Assembly (NCBI GenBank): GCA_019429275.1
Contig: JAHYJC010000005.1
Coordinates: 1-64,000 of the forward strand
Origin: Lentimicrobium sp.
Lineage (GTDB): Bacteria; Bacteroidota; Bacteroidia; Bacteroidales; Lentimicrobiaceae
Reading direction: 5' to 3'
DNA length: 64,000 nucleotides
Shown: in pieces, positions 38,903 to 48,463 of the stretch
Layout: the number at the start of each line of letters is the position of its first letter
Position numbering within the stretch: position 1 is the first letter of the stretch
The notes under the pieces: model-generated
Database searches by the model: none
The model's input: the letters and a program-made list of their open reading frames with translations, nothing else
What the model was told of the DNA's origin: nothing
Translations under genes and position numbers: made by a program

Positions 38903-39637
38903 TCATTCAGATGTTGCTTTCGTGTGATAATCGCTCACCATTTTTATTTCTTTATTTAGTTCATCAGATGATACAAGTCCATCCGACAGTCTTATGATGC
39001 GGTGGGCATGGCGGGCTATATCTTCCTCATGTGTCACAAGGATAATGGTGTTGCCGGCTTTATGAATTTCTTCGATCAGTCCAATTATTTCAACTGAAGT
39101 TTTTGAGTCGAGGTTTCCGGTGGGTTCATCGGCAAGAATGATTGAAGGATTGTTGACCATCGCCCTGGCAATGGCGACCCTTTGACGCTGACCTCCTGAT
39201 AATTCGTTTGGCTTGTGTTTTACCCTGTCAGTTAATTTTACATCATCGAGCACCTGCAACGCTCTTTCAGTGCGCTCTGCTTTCGCCGATCCTGCATAAA
39301 TCATTGGCAACGCAACATTCTCAAGTGCAGTGAGTCGCGGAAGCAGATTAAAAGTCTGAAATACAAAACCTATCTCTTTATTTCTGATTTCTGCAAGCTC
39401 ATTATCTATCAGCTTGCTCACGTCTTTTCCATTCAGCCAGTAACTTCCGCCTGAAGGTGTATCAAGGCACCCCAGAAGGTTCATAAGTGTTGATTTTCCT
39501 GACCCCGAAGGACCCATGAGCGCCACAAATTCATTGCGGTTAATTGACAAAGTAATACCTCTTAAAGCACGGACTATTTCAGAACCTACCCTGAAAAATC
39601 GCGTAATATTTTCAAGCCTTATGATTTCCTCGTTCAT
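38903..39637 (-). CDS. ABC transporter ATP-binding protein (LolD/MacB type)
   Basis: [56 protein letters not shown]. Confidence 0.93.
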   Translation of the reverse strand: MNEEIIRLENITRFFRVGSEIVRALRGITLSINRNEFVALMGPSGSGKSTLMNLLGCLDTPSGGSYWLNGKDVSKLIDNELAEIRNKEIGFVFQTFNLLPRLTALENVALPMIYAGSAKAERTERALQVLDDVKLTDRVKHKPNELSGGQRQRVAIARAMVNNPSIILADEPTGNLDSKTSVEIIGLIEEIHKAGNTIILVTHEEDIARHAHRIIRLSDGLVSSDELNKEIKMVSDYHTKATSE

Positions 39638-39740
39638 TCTTTTGATTTATTTGAAAACGGACAAATTTATAAATAATTATTGGCCCGGCGATTTATTTAA
39701 TATGCTATCTGCGTATTAAAACATGTAGCCTGTCCAGAAA

Positions 39741-40535
39741 TTAATACCGGATTATAAAATCCTGTTTGCTAAGCTCTTGCCTAAAAAAGACTATACCCAT
39801 GTAAAATAAGTCAAGTGTTATTTTTACATCCGGGTGTTTCATTATTTCGTTCCATGCTTTTCCCATTTCCGGCGACCAGTGAATATCATGAAAAATAAGG
39901 ATGCTGTTGGGGTTGATATGTTTCTTTATTTGTTCAAAATAATTCATTGTACCCTCGTATGTATGATCTCCGTCGATAAAAGCATAATACAGATTGTTTT
40001 CATAATGTGATAGTACTTCGGGCAGCGTATCAATAAAAGGTCCGATTTTAAGAACAACATGCTGACAATTTACCTTTTCGAGGTTTTTACGGGTGTATGA
40101 TGAAATATTAAAACATCCTTCCATTCCGGTAAACTCAGCCTCAGGATTTCCTTTGGCCTGGTACATGGTACTTATTCCCAGCGAAGTGCCCATTTCTAGC
40201 ATGGTTACCGGTTTGAAATATTTTACCACTCGGTAAAGTAGTCGGCCATGACGAACAGTAATTCCTGCCGTTGAAGCAATCTCACTGATGCGGCGTTTTC
40301 TGAAGCCATAACCACCGCTCAAATTTCCGGACGCAAAGTCGGTGGTTTCGATTAATGAATGGTTGTGCTTTAGTTTTTCTACCTCTTTTTCAACAATATG
40401 GTAATCGGGATATGCAGCCTTATCGTACAAAACCTCATCCAAAAATTTATACACAAACGGAGAATGAATGCCATGACGGTTTTTGGCAAAAATCAGGTAT
40501 TTCAGGTATTGACCGATCATGTGTAATTTCTTCAT
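39741..40535 (-). CDS. Class I SAM-dependent methyltransferase (O-methyltransferase-like)
   Basis: LEMGTSLGISTMYQA, YAFIDGDHTYEGTMNYFEQI. Confidence 0.85.
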   Translation of the reverse strand: MKKLHMIGQYLKYLIFAKNRHGIHSPFVYKFLDEVLYDKAAYPDYHIVEKEVEKLKHNHSLIETTDFASGNLSGGYGFRKRRISEIASTAGITVRHGRLLYRVVKYFKPVTMLEMGTSLGISTMYQAKGNPEAEFTGMEGCFNISSYTRKNLEKVNCQHVVLKIGPFIDTLPEVLSHYENNLYYAFIDGDHTYEGTMNYFEQIKKHINPNSILIFHDIHWSPEMGKAWNEIMKHPDVKITLDLFYMGIVFFRQELSKQDFIIRY

Positions 40536-40607
40536 CTGATTATAATCAGTCGGTTGAGTTGACCTTTATAAAATGAATATATATTTCAGACAGCTGTGAA
40601 TTTATAA

Positions 40608-42146
40608 TCAGGTTCCCCAGTTTTCCCTGTCAAGGCTGCGATAATGAATGGCTTCGGCAAGATGTTCGGTTTTAATTTCGCTGCTGTTGTCAAGATCGGC
40701 AATGGTGCGCGATACTTTAAGAATACGGTCATATGCCCTGGCGGAGAGACTAAGTTTTTCCATGGCATTTTTTAATAAAATATGACCGGTTTCGTCAATT
40801 TTACAAATCGTTCTCAGCATTTTCGTAGTCATTTGGGCATTGGCATGAATGCCTTTATTCTCTTTGTACCTTTCTTCCTGTATCAATCGTGCTTTCACAA
40901 CTCTTTCACGGATATCGGAACTTTTTTCCGAAATTCTGATATCGGAAAGTTCTCTGAACGGAACAGGAACAACCTCAATCTGTATGTCAATGCGGTCGAG
41001 TAGGGGGCCCGAAATTTTGTTAAGGTATTTTTGTACTACTCCCGGCGCACAAACGCATTCCTTATCAGGATGGTTGTAGTATCCGCATGGACAAGGGTTC
41101 ATGGCAGCTACCAGCATAAAGCTGGCCGGGTATTCAACCGAAAGCCTGGCTCTGGATACGGTAACATGCCGGTCTTCAAGGGGTTGGCGTAGAACTTCAA
41201 GAACTGTACGCTTGAATTCGGGTAATTCATCAAGAAACAAAACGCCATTGTGTGAAAGTGAAATCTCACCTGGCTGAGGATTTGACCCTCCTCCAACAAG
41301 TGCTACATCAGAAATGGTATGATGCGGACTCCGGAATGGCCTTACTGAAATAAGTGAAGTGTTGCGCCCCATTTTTCCGGCAACAGAATGAATTTTTGTC
41401 GTTTCAAGCGCTTCGTGAAGGTTTAAGGGAGGTAGAATTGAAGGCAAGCGTTTGGCCAACATGGTTTTTCCCGAGCCCGGCGGGCCAATCAGAATTACGT
41501 TATGGCCACCCGCTGCTGAAATTTCAAGTGCTCGTTTTATATTTTCCTGACCTTTTACATCAGAGAAATCAAATTCATATTCATTCAGTTGTGAGTAAAA
41601 CTCTTCACGGGTGTTTACAATTTCGCGTTCGAGAGTGGCGTCGTTATTAAAAAAGCGGATTACATCAAGTATATTTTCTGCTCCATAAACTTCCAGATCA
41701 CTGACAATGGCGGCTTCCCTGGCATTCTGCTTTGGAAGAATAAATCCTTTAAACCCCTGTTTACGTGCTTCAATGGCAATGGGGAGCGCGCCTTTTATGG
41801 GCTGTAGCCCGCCATCCAGCGAAAGCTCGCCCATAATAACAAAATCGGCTATTTTATCCTGTTTAATTTGTTCAGAAGCAGCAAGTATTCCAACAGCAAT
41901 GGTCAGGTCGTAGGCTGAACCCTCTTTGCGGATATCGGCCGGTGCCATATTGATGACTATTTTTTTCCCTGGAATTCTGTATCCGTTGTTTCTCAATGCA
42001 GCTTCAATTCGCTGGTGACTTTCTTTTACTGCGCTGTCGGGCAGGCCAACAAGAAAAAACTGAATGCCGGTGTCCACATTCACCTCAACAGTGATGGTAA
42101 TGGCATTAATTCCAATGACAGTGCTACCAAATGTTTTTACTAGCAT
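40608..42146 (-). CDS. YifB family Mg chelatase-like AAA ATPase
   Basis: [55 protein letters not shown]. Confidence 0.95.
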   Translation of the reverse strand: MLVKTFGSTVIGINAITITVEVNVDTGIQFFLVGLPDSAVKESHQRIEAALRNNGYRIPGKKIVINMAPADIRKEGSAYDLTIAVGILAASEQIKQDKIADFVIMGELSLDGGLQPIKGALPIAIEARKQGFKGFILPKQNAREAAIVSDLEVYGAENILDVIRFFNNDATLEREIVNTREEFYSQLNEYEFDFSDVKGQENIKRALEISAAGGHNVILIGPPGSGKTMLAKRLPSILPPLNLHEALETTKIHSVAGKMGRNTSLISVRPFRSPHHTISDVALVGGGSNPQPGEISLSHNGVLFLDELPEFKRTVLEVLRQPLEDRHVTVSRARLSVEYPASFMLVAAMNPCPCGYYNHPDKECVCAPGVVQKYLNKISGPLLDRIDIQIEVVPVPFRELSDIRISEKSSDIRERVVKARLIQEERYKENKGIHANAQMTTKMLRTICKIDETGHILLKNAMEKLSLSARAYDRILKVSRTIADLDNSSEIKTEHLAEAIHYRSLDRENWGT

Positions 42147-42317
42147 ATTCTGTTTTTAAGCAGGTATTTAACTTATTGATTCTTCCGGAAATGTTTTCAT
42201 TCAATACAAGATTCGCCATTTTTTATTGCTTACCGGCAAATTTACAAATAATAAGGCTGAAATTGCCACTTTCCAATCGGGCAACTTATATCGTTATAGA
42301 ATATTGAACATTTAAGG

Positions 42318-42551
42318 GTGTCAAAGGTTTATTCAGAAAATCAACACGCAACTATGAATTCCGATAATACAGCCAAAGAACCCACCTCACCCTGCAAAAG
42401 GGTTTGTCGTCTCGATGAGGAAGGTATGTGTGTTGGTTGCTTTCGTAATCTCGATGAAATTGCAAACTGGTCCATCATGCCCAAAGAAGAAAAGCTGGAA
42501 GTTTTGCGTAAGGCACATTTGAGAATGCAGCTTAGAGATCTTAAACTCTGA
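42318..42551 (+). CDS. DUF1289 domain-containing protein
   Basis: PTSPCKRVCRLDEEGMCVGCFRNLDEIANWSIM: Cys pattern of the family. Confidence 0.85.
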   Translation: MSKVYSENQHATMNSDNTAKEPTSPCKRVCRLDEEGMCVGCFRNLDEIANWSIMPKEEKLEVLRKAHLRMQLRDLKL

Positions 42552-43586
42552 TCATTTCTTCCTTGGTTTGTACCCTGATTTTTCTAGAATTTCTCTTGAA
42601 CTTCCGTTTGCCAAAAGCGATGTCAGCGGGATGTTGTTTTTTTTCATGTAAGACTTAACAATCTGCATTCCCAGCCAGGCTCCTGTGCGTGCTGGCGAAT
42701 CCTGTGAAAAGGACGAGGTAAAGGGTCCGTCAACCATAAACATACTCCTCGATTTTGAATCGGTGCCGTATAGCAGCTCATTCTCGATAATAAATTGCCA
42801 GAGGTTGCTTTCATTGTCAATGCACCATTTATGCTGGTTCTGATTAAATCCTGCAATTATGTGTTCATTTGTACCGGGCAGGAGTTTCTGGGCAAAATAC
42901 AGCAGTTTTCCTTCTTCAATCATTGCGTCCAGTAGAGTATAGGGGCCAGTTTGTTCTGGAATAAACGGATAAGCCATCTCTTTCATGCAGGTTGGAATTA
43001 TATGCTCAGCAGTAAACCGGCTTGAAAGATAAATCGGAATCCCCATTTTCTTATACATTTCATAATCCTTGCCCAGAAACATATCCAGCGCAATTATAAT
43101 TACTGAATCAGCATATTTAACCGGATACTGAAAATCGAAACCAGAAACATAGGTATAAGTTTGGTGTAATACTTTTGTCCCGGTTTCACGTGCGAAATTT
43201 TCAAATGCTTTGTTTAGCCCTGCAGTAAGGCTGTTGAGGTCAGGATACTGTTTTTTTACCTCCTGGTATGCGTCCTGATTGATATCACTGCTGATAAATG
43301 CACTTATTTGGTTAATGTCGTCAGGAGTGAAGTCGCCACTACCCAAAAATACACTGAATTCCGGAACAAGCCTTTTGAGGTTTGTTTCCAGGTTTGCTTT
43401 ATCAATCTCAAAGAGAGCTGTTTCGTAACGCTTGATGCGGAAAGCCACTTTCTCTGGTAGGGAAATTTGACTATTGTTTAATGAATCGGGCCGATTAACG
43501 TCAGAATTCTGATTTTTGCTTATGCATCCTTTAATCAGGATTACCATTGAAACAATGAGAAGAAAAGAAAAATTTGATTTATTCAT
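42552..43586 (-). CDS. gldB: Gliding motility lipoprotein GldB-like
   Basis: Lipobox (ILIKGC); DMFLGKDYEMYKKMGIPIYLSSRFTAEHIIPTCMKEMAYPFI; GAWLGMQIVKSYMKKN. Two genes from nadE. Confidence 0.82.
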   Translation of the reverse strand: MNKSNFSFLLIVSMVILIKGCISKNQNSDVNRPDSLNNSQISLPEKVAFRIKRYETALFEIDKANLETNLKRLVPEFSVFLGSGDFTPDDINQISAFISSDINQDAYQEVKKQYPDLNSLTAGLNKAFENFARETGTKVLHQTYTYVSGFDFQYPVKYADSVIIIALDMFLGKDYEMYKKMGIPIYLSSRFTAEHIIPTCMKEMAYPFIPEQTGPYTLLDAMIEEGKLLYFAQKLLPGTNEHIIAGFNQNQHKWCIDNESNLWQFIIENELLYGTDSKSRSMFMVDGPFTSSFSQDSPARTGAWLGMQIVKSYMKKNNIPLTSLLANGSSREILEKSGYKPRKK

Positions 43587-43628
43587 GGAATTAAGATTCA
43601 ATTAATTGCAGTGCAAAATAAATAAAAA

Positions 43629-43654
43629 ACCCCCGAAAAGGAAGAATCAGGGGT
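43629..43654 (-). terminator. Terminator for the OM barrel gene (minus strand)
   Basis: Minus strand ACCCCT...GGGGGT followed by TTTTTATTT. Confidence 0.65.
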
Positions 43655-43675
43655 GTAGAAACGTCATTTGGCAGT

Positions 43676-44269
43676 CTAAAGTAATTTTATTCCCAGGCCG
43701 GCTACCAACAAATTGTTTTTCAGCGTCAGGTCATTGTTTTTTGAAAAGTCACTCATTCCAATTTCATACCTCAGGTCAAAAGTAAAAATCAGAAAGTCAA
43801 TGCCGGCTCCGACCTGAATGCCCCAGTTGGCCCCATTGATTTCTTCTTCTGTGATAGCGGATAACCAGTTTTGGCTGTTGACGTCTTTATTGACTGCAAG
43901 CGAAGCAACAGGGCCGCCCATCACCCTGACATTAAAAAGCCTGGCATCCATTACTTCAATTCCAAGCAGAAGCGGAATATCTAATGTTTTGACGTGTATT
44001 GTTTTATTGCTTTCAGGAATATCATTATTATATAATTCTCCCTTCCTATTCATAAACGAAATCTCTGGCTGCAGGTAAATTTTATTTCCCAATCTCACAA
44101 ATATGCCAAAATTAAGTGATCCTTTTATTTGCTCCTCAATCATCACGTTATCTGAGGAGAAATTGGAAAAAGATGCACCGGCCTTAGGCCCAAAAGTTAA
44201 TGAAGGAATCTGTGCCTGAACTAATGATGCTGTTATGAAAATCAACATCAAAAATATTAGCCTCTTCAT
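43676..44269 (-). CDS. Outer membrane beta-barrel protein (PorT-like)
   Basis: Signal peptide MKRLIFLMLIFITASLVQAQ; FGPKAGASFSNF...; IQVGAGIDFLIFTFDLRYEIG. TATATTTG on the minus strand at 44297-44290 supports ATG 44269. Confidence 0.82.
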   Translation of the reverse strand: MKRLIFLMLIFITASLVQAQIPSLTFGPKAGASFSNFSSDNVMIEEQIKGSLNFGIFVRLGNKIYLQPEISFMNRKGELYNNDIPESNKTIHVKTLDIPLLLGIEVMDARLFNVRVMGGPVASLAVNKDVNSQNWLSAITEEEINGANWGIQVGAGIDFLIFTFDLRYEIGMSDFSKNNDLTLKNNLLVAGLGIKLL

Positions 44270-44393
44270 AGGATTGATCTTTGACATTACAAATATAATA
44301 TCGAATTGGACACATAAATACAAATAACTTTTAAATGAACTAAATATTGTCGCAAAGCTTTGTATTTTTGCATAAAACAAAATCCAGGTAATT

Positions 44394-45092
44394 ATGAAAT
44401 CATTCAGAAATATTTTTTTTATTGGTGTTGCATTAATGCTGATGGCAAGCCCGGTTAATTCTTATGCACAGTACCAGTCTATAGCATTAGGTGTTAAAAT
44501 TGCCCCAAATATTGGCTGGCTTAGGGCTGATCTGGAAAATTATTCCAATGAAGGCATTGTCACGGGTATTGGCTGGGGGCTGATTTCCGATTTTTATTTT
44601 GCTGAAAACTACGCTTTTTCAACAGGTTTTACTGTTTCATTTCATAATGGTAAAATTTCATATCCCGATCTGCAATCTGATGCTATCGGCGTTTTAAACC
44701 GGAGCTACAGGCTGAAATACATTGATATACCGCTGCTTATAAAAATGAAAACCAATGATTTGGGCAAATTTCGGTTTTTTGGAAATATTGGAATCCAACC
44801 CGGAGTTCGCATTGGTTCAAAAGCCAAAGATTCTTTCAGATCAACCATTCCACCAATGACAATTACAAAAGACTGGCATGCAATTGATTCACAAACAAAC
44901 CTGTTTAGAGCAACCATGGTTATTGGAGGAGGAATTGAATATCCAATCGATAATTCAACGGCAATTATTGCTGGAATCAATTTTATAAATGGTTTGTCAG
45001 ATGTTCTCAAAGGCGACAATCGGGTAAATACAGCTGTCGAGCACAAAGGAGTTCCCAATGCTTTTGAATTGACCATAGGAGTTATTTTTTAG
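44394..45092 (+). CDS. Outer membrane beta-barrel protein
   Basis: Signal peptide; YKLKYIDIPLLIKMKTND-type barrel motif (RLKYIDIPLLIKMK); alternating barrel strands. TATTTTTG at 44363-44370 upstream. Confidence 0.8.
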   Translation: MKSFRNIFFIGVALMLMASPVNSYAQYQSIALGVKIAPNIGWLRADLENYSNEGIVTGIGWGLISDFYFAENYAFSTGFTVSFHNGKISYPDLQSDAIGVLNRSYRLKYIDIPLLIKMKTNDLGKFRFFGNIGIQPGVRIGSKAKDSFRSTIPPMTITKDWHAIDSQTNLFRATMVIGGGIEYPIDNSTAIIAGINFINGLSDVLKGDNRVNTAVEHKGVPNAFELTIGVIF

Positions 45093-45182
45093 ATAGTTCC
45101 CAAAGGTTTTTTTGATTCCCTGGCAAAATCCGGAAACCTGACCTCCCTGGAATGGTTTAACATAATCATAGGAATAAGATCT

Positions 45183-46829
45183 ATGAAAATTGCACTTGCC
45201 CAGCTCAATTATCTGATTGGCGATTTCACCGGCAATAGTCAGAAAATCATCGGTGCCATAGCTTCTGCACGCAAATCCGGCGCCGAACTTGTGGTCTTCG
45301 CCGAAATGGCCCTTACAGGTTATCCCGCCGGAGATTACCTTGAATTTGATGATTTTATTAATCAAACTGAGAACCACATCCAGTTAATTGCAGCGGAATG
45401 CTGCGGAATTACTGCCATTGTGGGCGGCCCTTCGCGTAACCTGACCGGAAAAGGAAAGCCTCTTTTCAATTCGGCATGGGTGCTGGCAGAAGGCAAGGTG
45501 CAGCAACTGGTGCACAAAAGCCTGTTGCCCAATTACGACGTGTTTGATGAATACCGTTATTTTGAGCCAGCCACAGGTTACTCTCTTTCTCAAATTAACG
45601 GAACCCTTATGGCTGTGACCATTTGCGAAGATATCTGGAATACCGGAGAAATTCCACTATATCAGCGTTTTCCGCTTGATGAAGCCATTACCCTTAAACC
45701 TGAACTGATTATCAATATTGCGGCTTCGCCTTTTCACTATAACCAGGCTCTTAATCGCCGGCAGGTGATGAGAGATAATGCATTGAAGTATAAGTTGCCC
45801 GTGGTTTATGTAAACCAGGTAGGCGCGCAAACAGAACTCATTTTTGATGGTGGCTCCCTGGCCTGCGATAGCGGGGGAAATGTTCGCACGATCTTACCTT
45901 TTTTTGCCGAGAATTTGCAGATTATTGAAACCGAAAAATCATGGTATAATGTACTTCCTGCTGCCGAAGTATTAATCGATGAAACAGAGGTTGATATTGC
46001 CCTTATGCATGATGCACTGGTGCTTGGCATCCGCGACTATTTCGGGAAAATGGGTTTCAGTAAAGCCGTTCTTGGGCTTTCGGGCGGTATCGATTCAGCA
46101 GTTACCCTGGCTTTGTCAGCCGAAGCTCTTGGCCCGGAGAATGTTCATGGCATTCTGTTGCCCTCCGAATTTTCGAGTGATCATTCCATTGCAGATGCAA
46201 AAGGACTTGCTCTGAGCCTTGGCTGCCCCCACGAAATCATTCAAATAGCAGATGTATTTCAAACCCTCACTGACACAATGCAGCCATTTTTTAAGGAACT
46301 GCCCTTCGGCCTGACCGAAGAAAATATGCAGGCCCGCATAAGAGCAGTCATTCTGATGGCTTTGGCAAACAAGTTTGGCTACATTCTGCTGAATACCAGC
46401 AACAAAAGCGAAGCAGCAGTGGGATATGGCACGCTCTACGGCGATATGTGCGGTGGGCTTTCAGTGTTGGGCGACGTTTATAAAACCGATGTTTACCAAC
46501 TTGCGCACTACATCAATCGTGAGAAAGAGATTATTCCGCTGAACTCAATTGTAAAGCCGCCTTCGGCAGAATTACGCCCCGGTCAAAAGGATAGCGATTC
46601 CCTGCCCGAATATGAGGTGCTCGATAAATTGCTATTCCAGTACATCGAAAAACGCAAGGGCAGAATGGAACTTGAAAAAATGGGTTTTGAGCCACAATTG
46701 GTAGCACGCGTGCTGAAAATGGTGAATTCAAACGAGTGGAAACGCAAACAATCACCACCCATACTTAGGGTTTCACCAAAAGCCTTTGGTGGTGGGAGGC
46801 GTATGCCAATTGTGGGGAAGTATCTATAA
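45183..46829 (+). CDS. nadE: Glutamine-dependent NAD+ synthetase
   Basis: N-terminal nitrilase-like glutaminase domain, GLSGGIDSAVTLALSAEALG, LLNTSNKSEAAVGYGTLYGDMCGGLSVLGD. Confidence 0.97.
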   Translation: MKIALAQLNYLIGDFTGNSQKIIGAIASARKSGAELVVFAEMALTGYPAGDYLEFDDFINQTENHIQLIAAECCGITAIVGGPSRNLTGKGKPLFNSAWVLAEGKVQQLVHKSLLPNYDVFDEYRYFEPATGYSLSQINGTLMAVTICEDIWNTGEIPLYQRFPLDEAITLKPELIINIAASPFHYNQALNRRQVMRDNALKYKLPVVYVNQVGAQTELIFDGGSLACDSGGNVRTILPFFAENLQIIETEKSWYNVLPAAEVLIDETEVDIALMHDALVLGIRDYFGKMGFSKAVLGLSGGIDSAVTLALSAEALGPENVHGILLPSEFSSDHSIADAKGLALSLGCPHEIIQIADVFQTLTDTMQPFFKELPFGLTEENMQARIRAVILMALANKFGYILLNTSNKSEAAVGYGTLYGDMCGGLSVLGDVYKTDVYQLAHYINREKEIIPLNSIVKPPSAELRPGQKDSDSLPEYEVLDKLLFQYIEKRKGRMELEKMGFEPQLVARVLKMVNSNEWKRKQSPPILRVSPKAFGGGRRMPIVGKYL

Positions 46830-46855
46830 AATGGTGGTCATCATCTCACTCAAAT

Positions 46856-46894
46856 AAAAAAATCCGGATTCAGTCAACATGAATCCGGATTTTT
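46856..46894. terminator. Bidirectional terminator between nadE and nifU-like gene
   Basis: AAATCCGGATTC-agtcaacat-GAATCCGGATTTTT. Confidence 0.88.
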
Positions 46895-46908
46895 CGCAAT
46901 GTGAAGCT

Positions 46909-47154
46909 TTAAATATTCAGCGCTTCCACCGATTTGATTTCGGGTAATGCTTTTTTTACTGCCTCTTCAACACCGTTTTTGAGGGTCATGCGGCTATATG
47001 GGCAGGAACCGCAGGCTCCCTGCAATTCAACATTTACAACTTTGTCTTCGGTAAGTTCAACAAAGCTGATGTCGCCGCCATCGGCCTGAAGGTAAGGACG
47101 GATTTGGTCAATGATGTTTTTCACTTTTACAGTGAGTTCTTCGTGATTTGACAT
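46909..47154 (-). CDS. NifU C-terminal-domain (Fe-S scaffold) protein
   Basis: IRPYLQADGGDISFVEL...VELQGACGSCPYSRMTLKNGVE. Confidence 0.95.
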   Translation of the reverse strand: MSNHEELTVKVKNIIDQIRPYLQADGGDISFVELTEDKVVNVELQGACGSCPYSRMTLKNGVEEAVKKALPEIKSVEALNI

Positions 47155-47155
47155 A

Positions 47156-47170
47156 TTTTTTTTTTTTTTT
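47156..47170. repeat. 15-bp mononucleotide tract (T on +, A on -) immediately upstream of nifU-like start codon
   Basis: Uninterrupted T15, one base from the ATG. Confidence 0.95.
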
Positions 47171-47187
47171 GAGTTTTAAACTAAAGA

Positions 47188-48288
47188 TTATCTGATTATT
47201 TCAACAATTTTGGTTGCTTCCATTGTAGCATTCCTTATGGCAACCTGCTGTGCTGTTTTTTCGGCCAGTTGCCTGAAAGCTTCTGAAACCGGAGAACTGT
47301 GATCCAGCACAATCGGTATTCCGCTATCGCCCGATTCGCAAATGCCCTGAACCAGCGGAATTTGACCGAGTAAGGGAATTTTGTGCTCTTCAGCAAGGTG
47401 TTTTCCACCTTCTTTGCCAAAGATAAAATATTTATTTTCAGGAAGTTCGGCAGGAGTAAACCAGGCCATATTCTCAATGAGTCCGAGCACAGGTACTTTG
47501 ATGGTGTCCTGCGTAAACATGCCGATGGCCTTGCGGGCATCAGCCAATGCAACTTCCTGCGGAGTTGTTACTATACAAACTCCGGTAACTGGCAATTGTT
47601 GAACAATGGTAAGGTGTATGTCGCCGGTTCCGGGGGGCATATCAATCACCATGTAATCAAGTTCACCCCAGTCGGCTTCACTGAAAAGCTGCGTAAGCGC
47701 ATTGCTGGCCATTGGCCCGCGCCAAACCAGTGCTTTTGCCGGATCAACAAAAAAACCGACTGATAAAATGCTGATTCCGTGTTTTTTAACAGGTACAACA
47801 AGCATCTTGCCGTCTTTTTCAATGGCGTGAGGTTTGGTTAGTTTTTCGTTGAACATGACCGGAACAGAAGGTCCGTAGATGTCGGCATCTATCAGGCCAA
47901 CCCTGGCTCCGGAAAGGCCCAGGGCAACTGCAAGGTTTGCAGCAACGGTAGATTTACCTACTCCTCCCTTGCCCGATGCAACAGCTATAATATTTTTTAC
48001 GCCCTGAAGCAAGGGTTGTTTCACGGCCCTCCGTGTGGTGACGCGTGAAGTCATCTCAACATTCACTTCGGCCTGTTGATCAACAAGTTGATGAATTGCG
48101 GTGATGCAATCCTGCTTTATCTTATCTTTTAAAGGACATGCCGGCGTTGTTAAAACAACTTTAAAGTTTACCTTGTTTCCATCTACCTGCAAATCTTCTA
48201 TCATGTTCAATGTAATGAGGTCTAGATGCAGGTCTGGATCATTAACAGTTCTTAAAGCATTGATAATTAATTCATTGTAAAGAGTCAT
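47188..48288 (-). CDS. Mrp/NBP35-type Fe-S carrier P-loop ATPase
   Basis: VASGKGGVGKSTVAANLAVAL, DIYGPSVPVMF, DMPPGTGDIHLTI. Confidence 0.95.
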   Translation of the reverse strand: MTLYNELIINALRTVNDPDLHLDLITLNMIEDLQVDGNKVNFKVVLTTPACPLKDKIKQDCITAIHQLVDQQAEVNVEMTSRVTTRRAVKQPLLQGVKNIIAVASGKGGVGKSTVAANLAVALGLSGARVGLIDADIYGPSVPVMFNEKLTKPHAIEKDGKMLVVPVKKHGISILSVGFFVDPAKALVWRGPMASNALTQLFSEADWGELDYMVIDMPPGTGDIHLTIVQQLPVTGVCIVTTPQEVALADARKAIGMFTQDTIKVPVLGLIENMAWFTPAELPENKYFIFGKEGGKHLAEEHKIPLLGQIPLVQGICESGDSGIPIVLDHSSPVSEAFRQLAEKTAQQVAIRNATMEATKIVEIIR

Positions 48289-48340
48289 GTTGGTATTTGC
48301 TGTATTAATTTAGATTTGGTAAAGATAAGGTTTTTTATAA

Positions 48341-48420
48341 TTTCCAACCTGCCAGCCGGCAGGCTGATTTCCAATTTCAAATTTTGGATTGTTAAATTTG
48401 GATTTTGGTATTCGGATTTC
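48341..48420. repeat. Intergenic palindrome plus degenerate TCCAAATTT-type repeats
   Basis: CCTGCC-agcc-GGCAGG palindrome (48348-48363) followed by iterations of (c)aaattttgga/aaatttgga. Confidence 0.55.
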
Positions 48421-48463
48421 TCTGGCCTGCTTCTGAATCATTAAGGATTGTCTGCTCATTATT

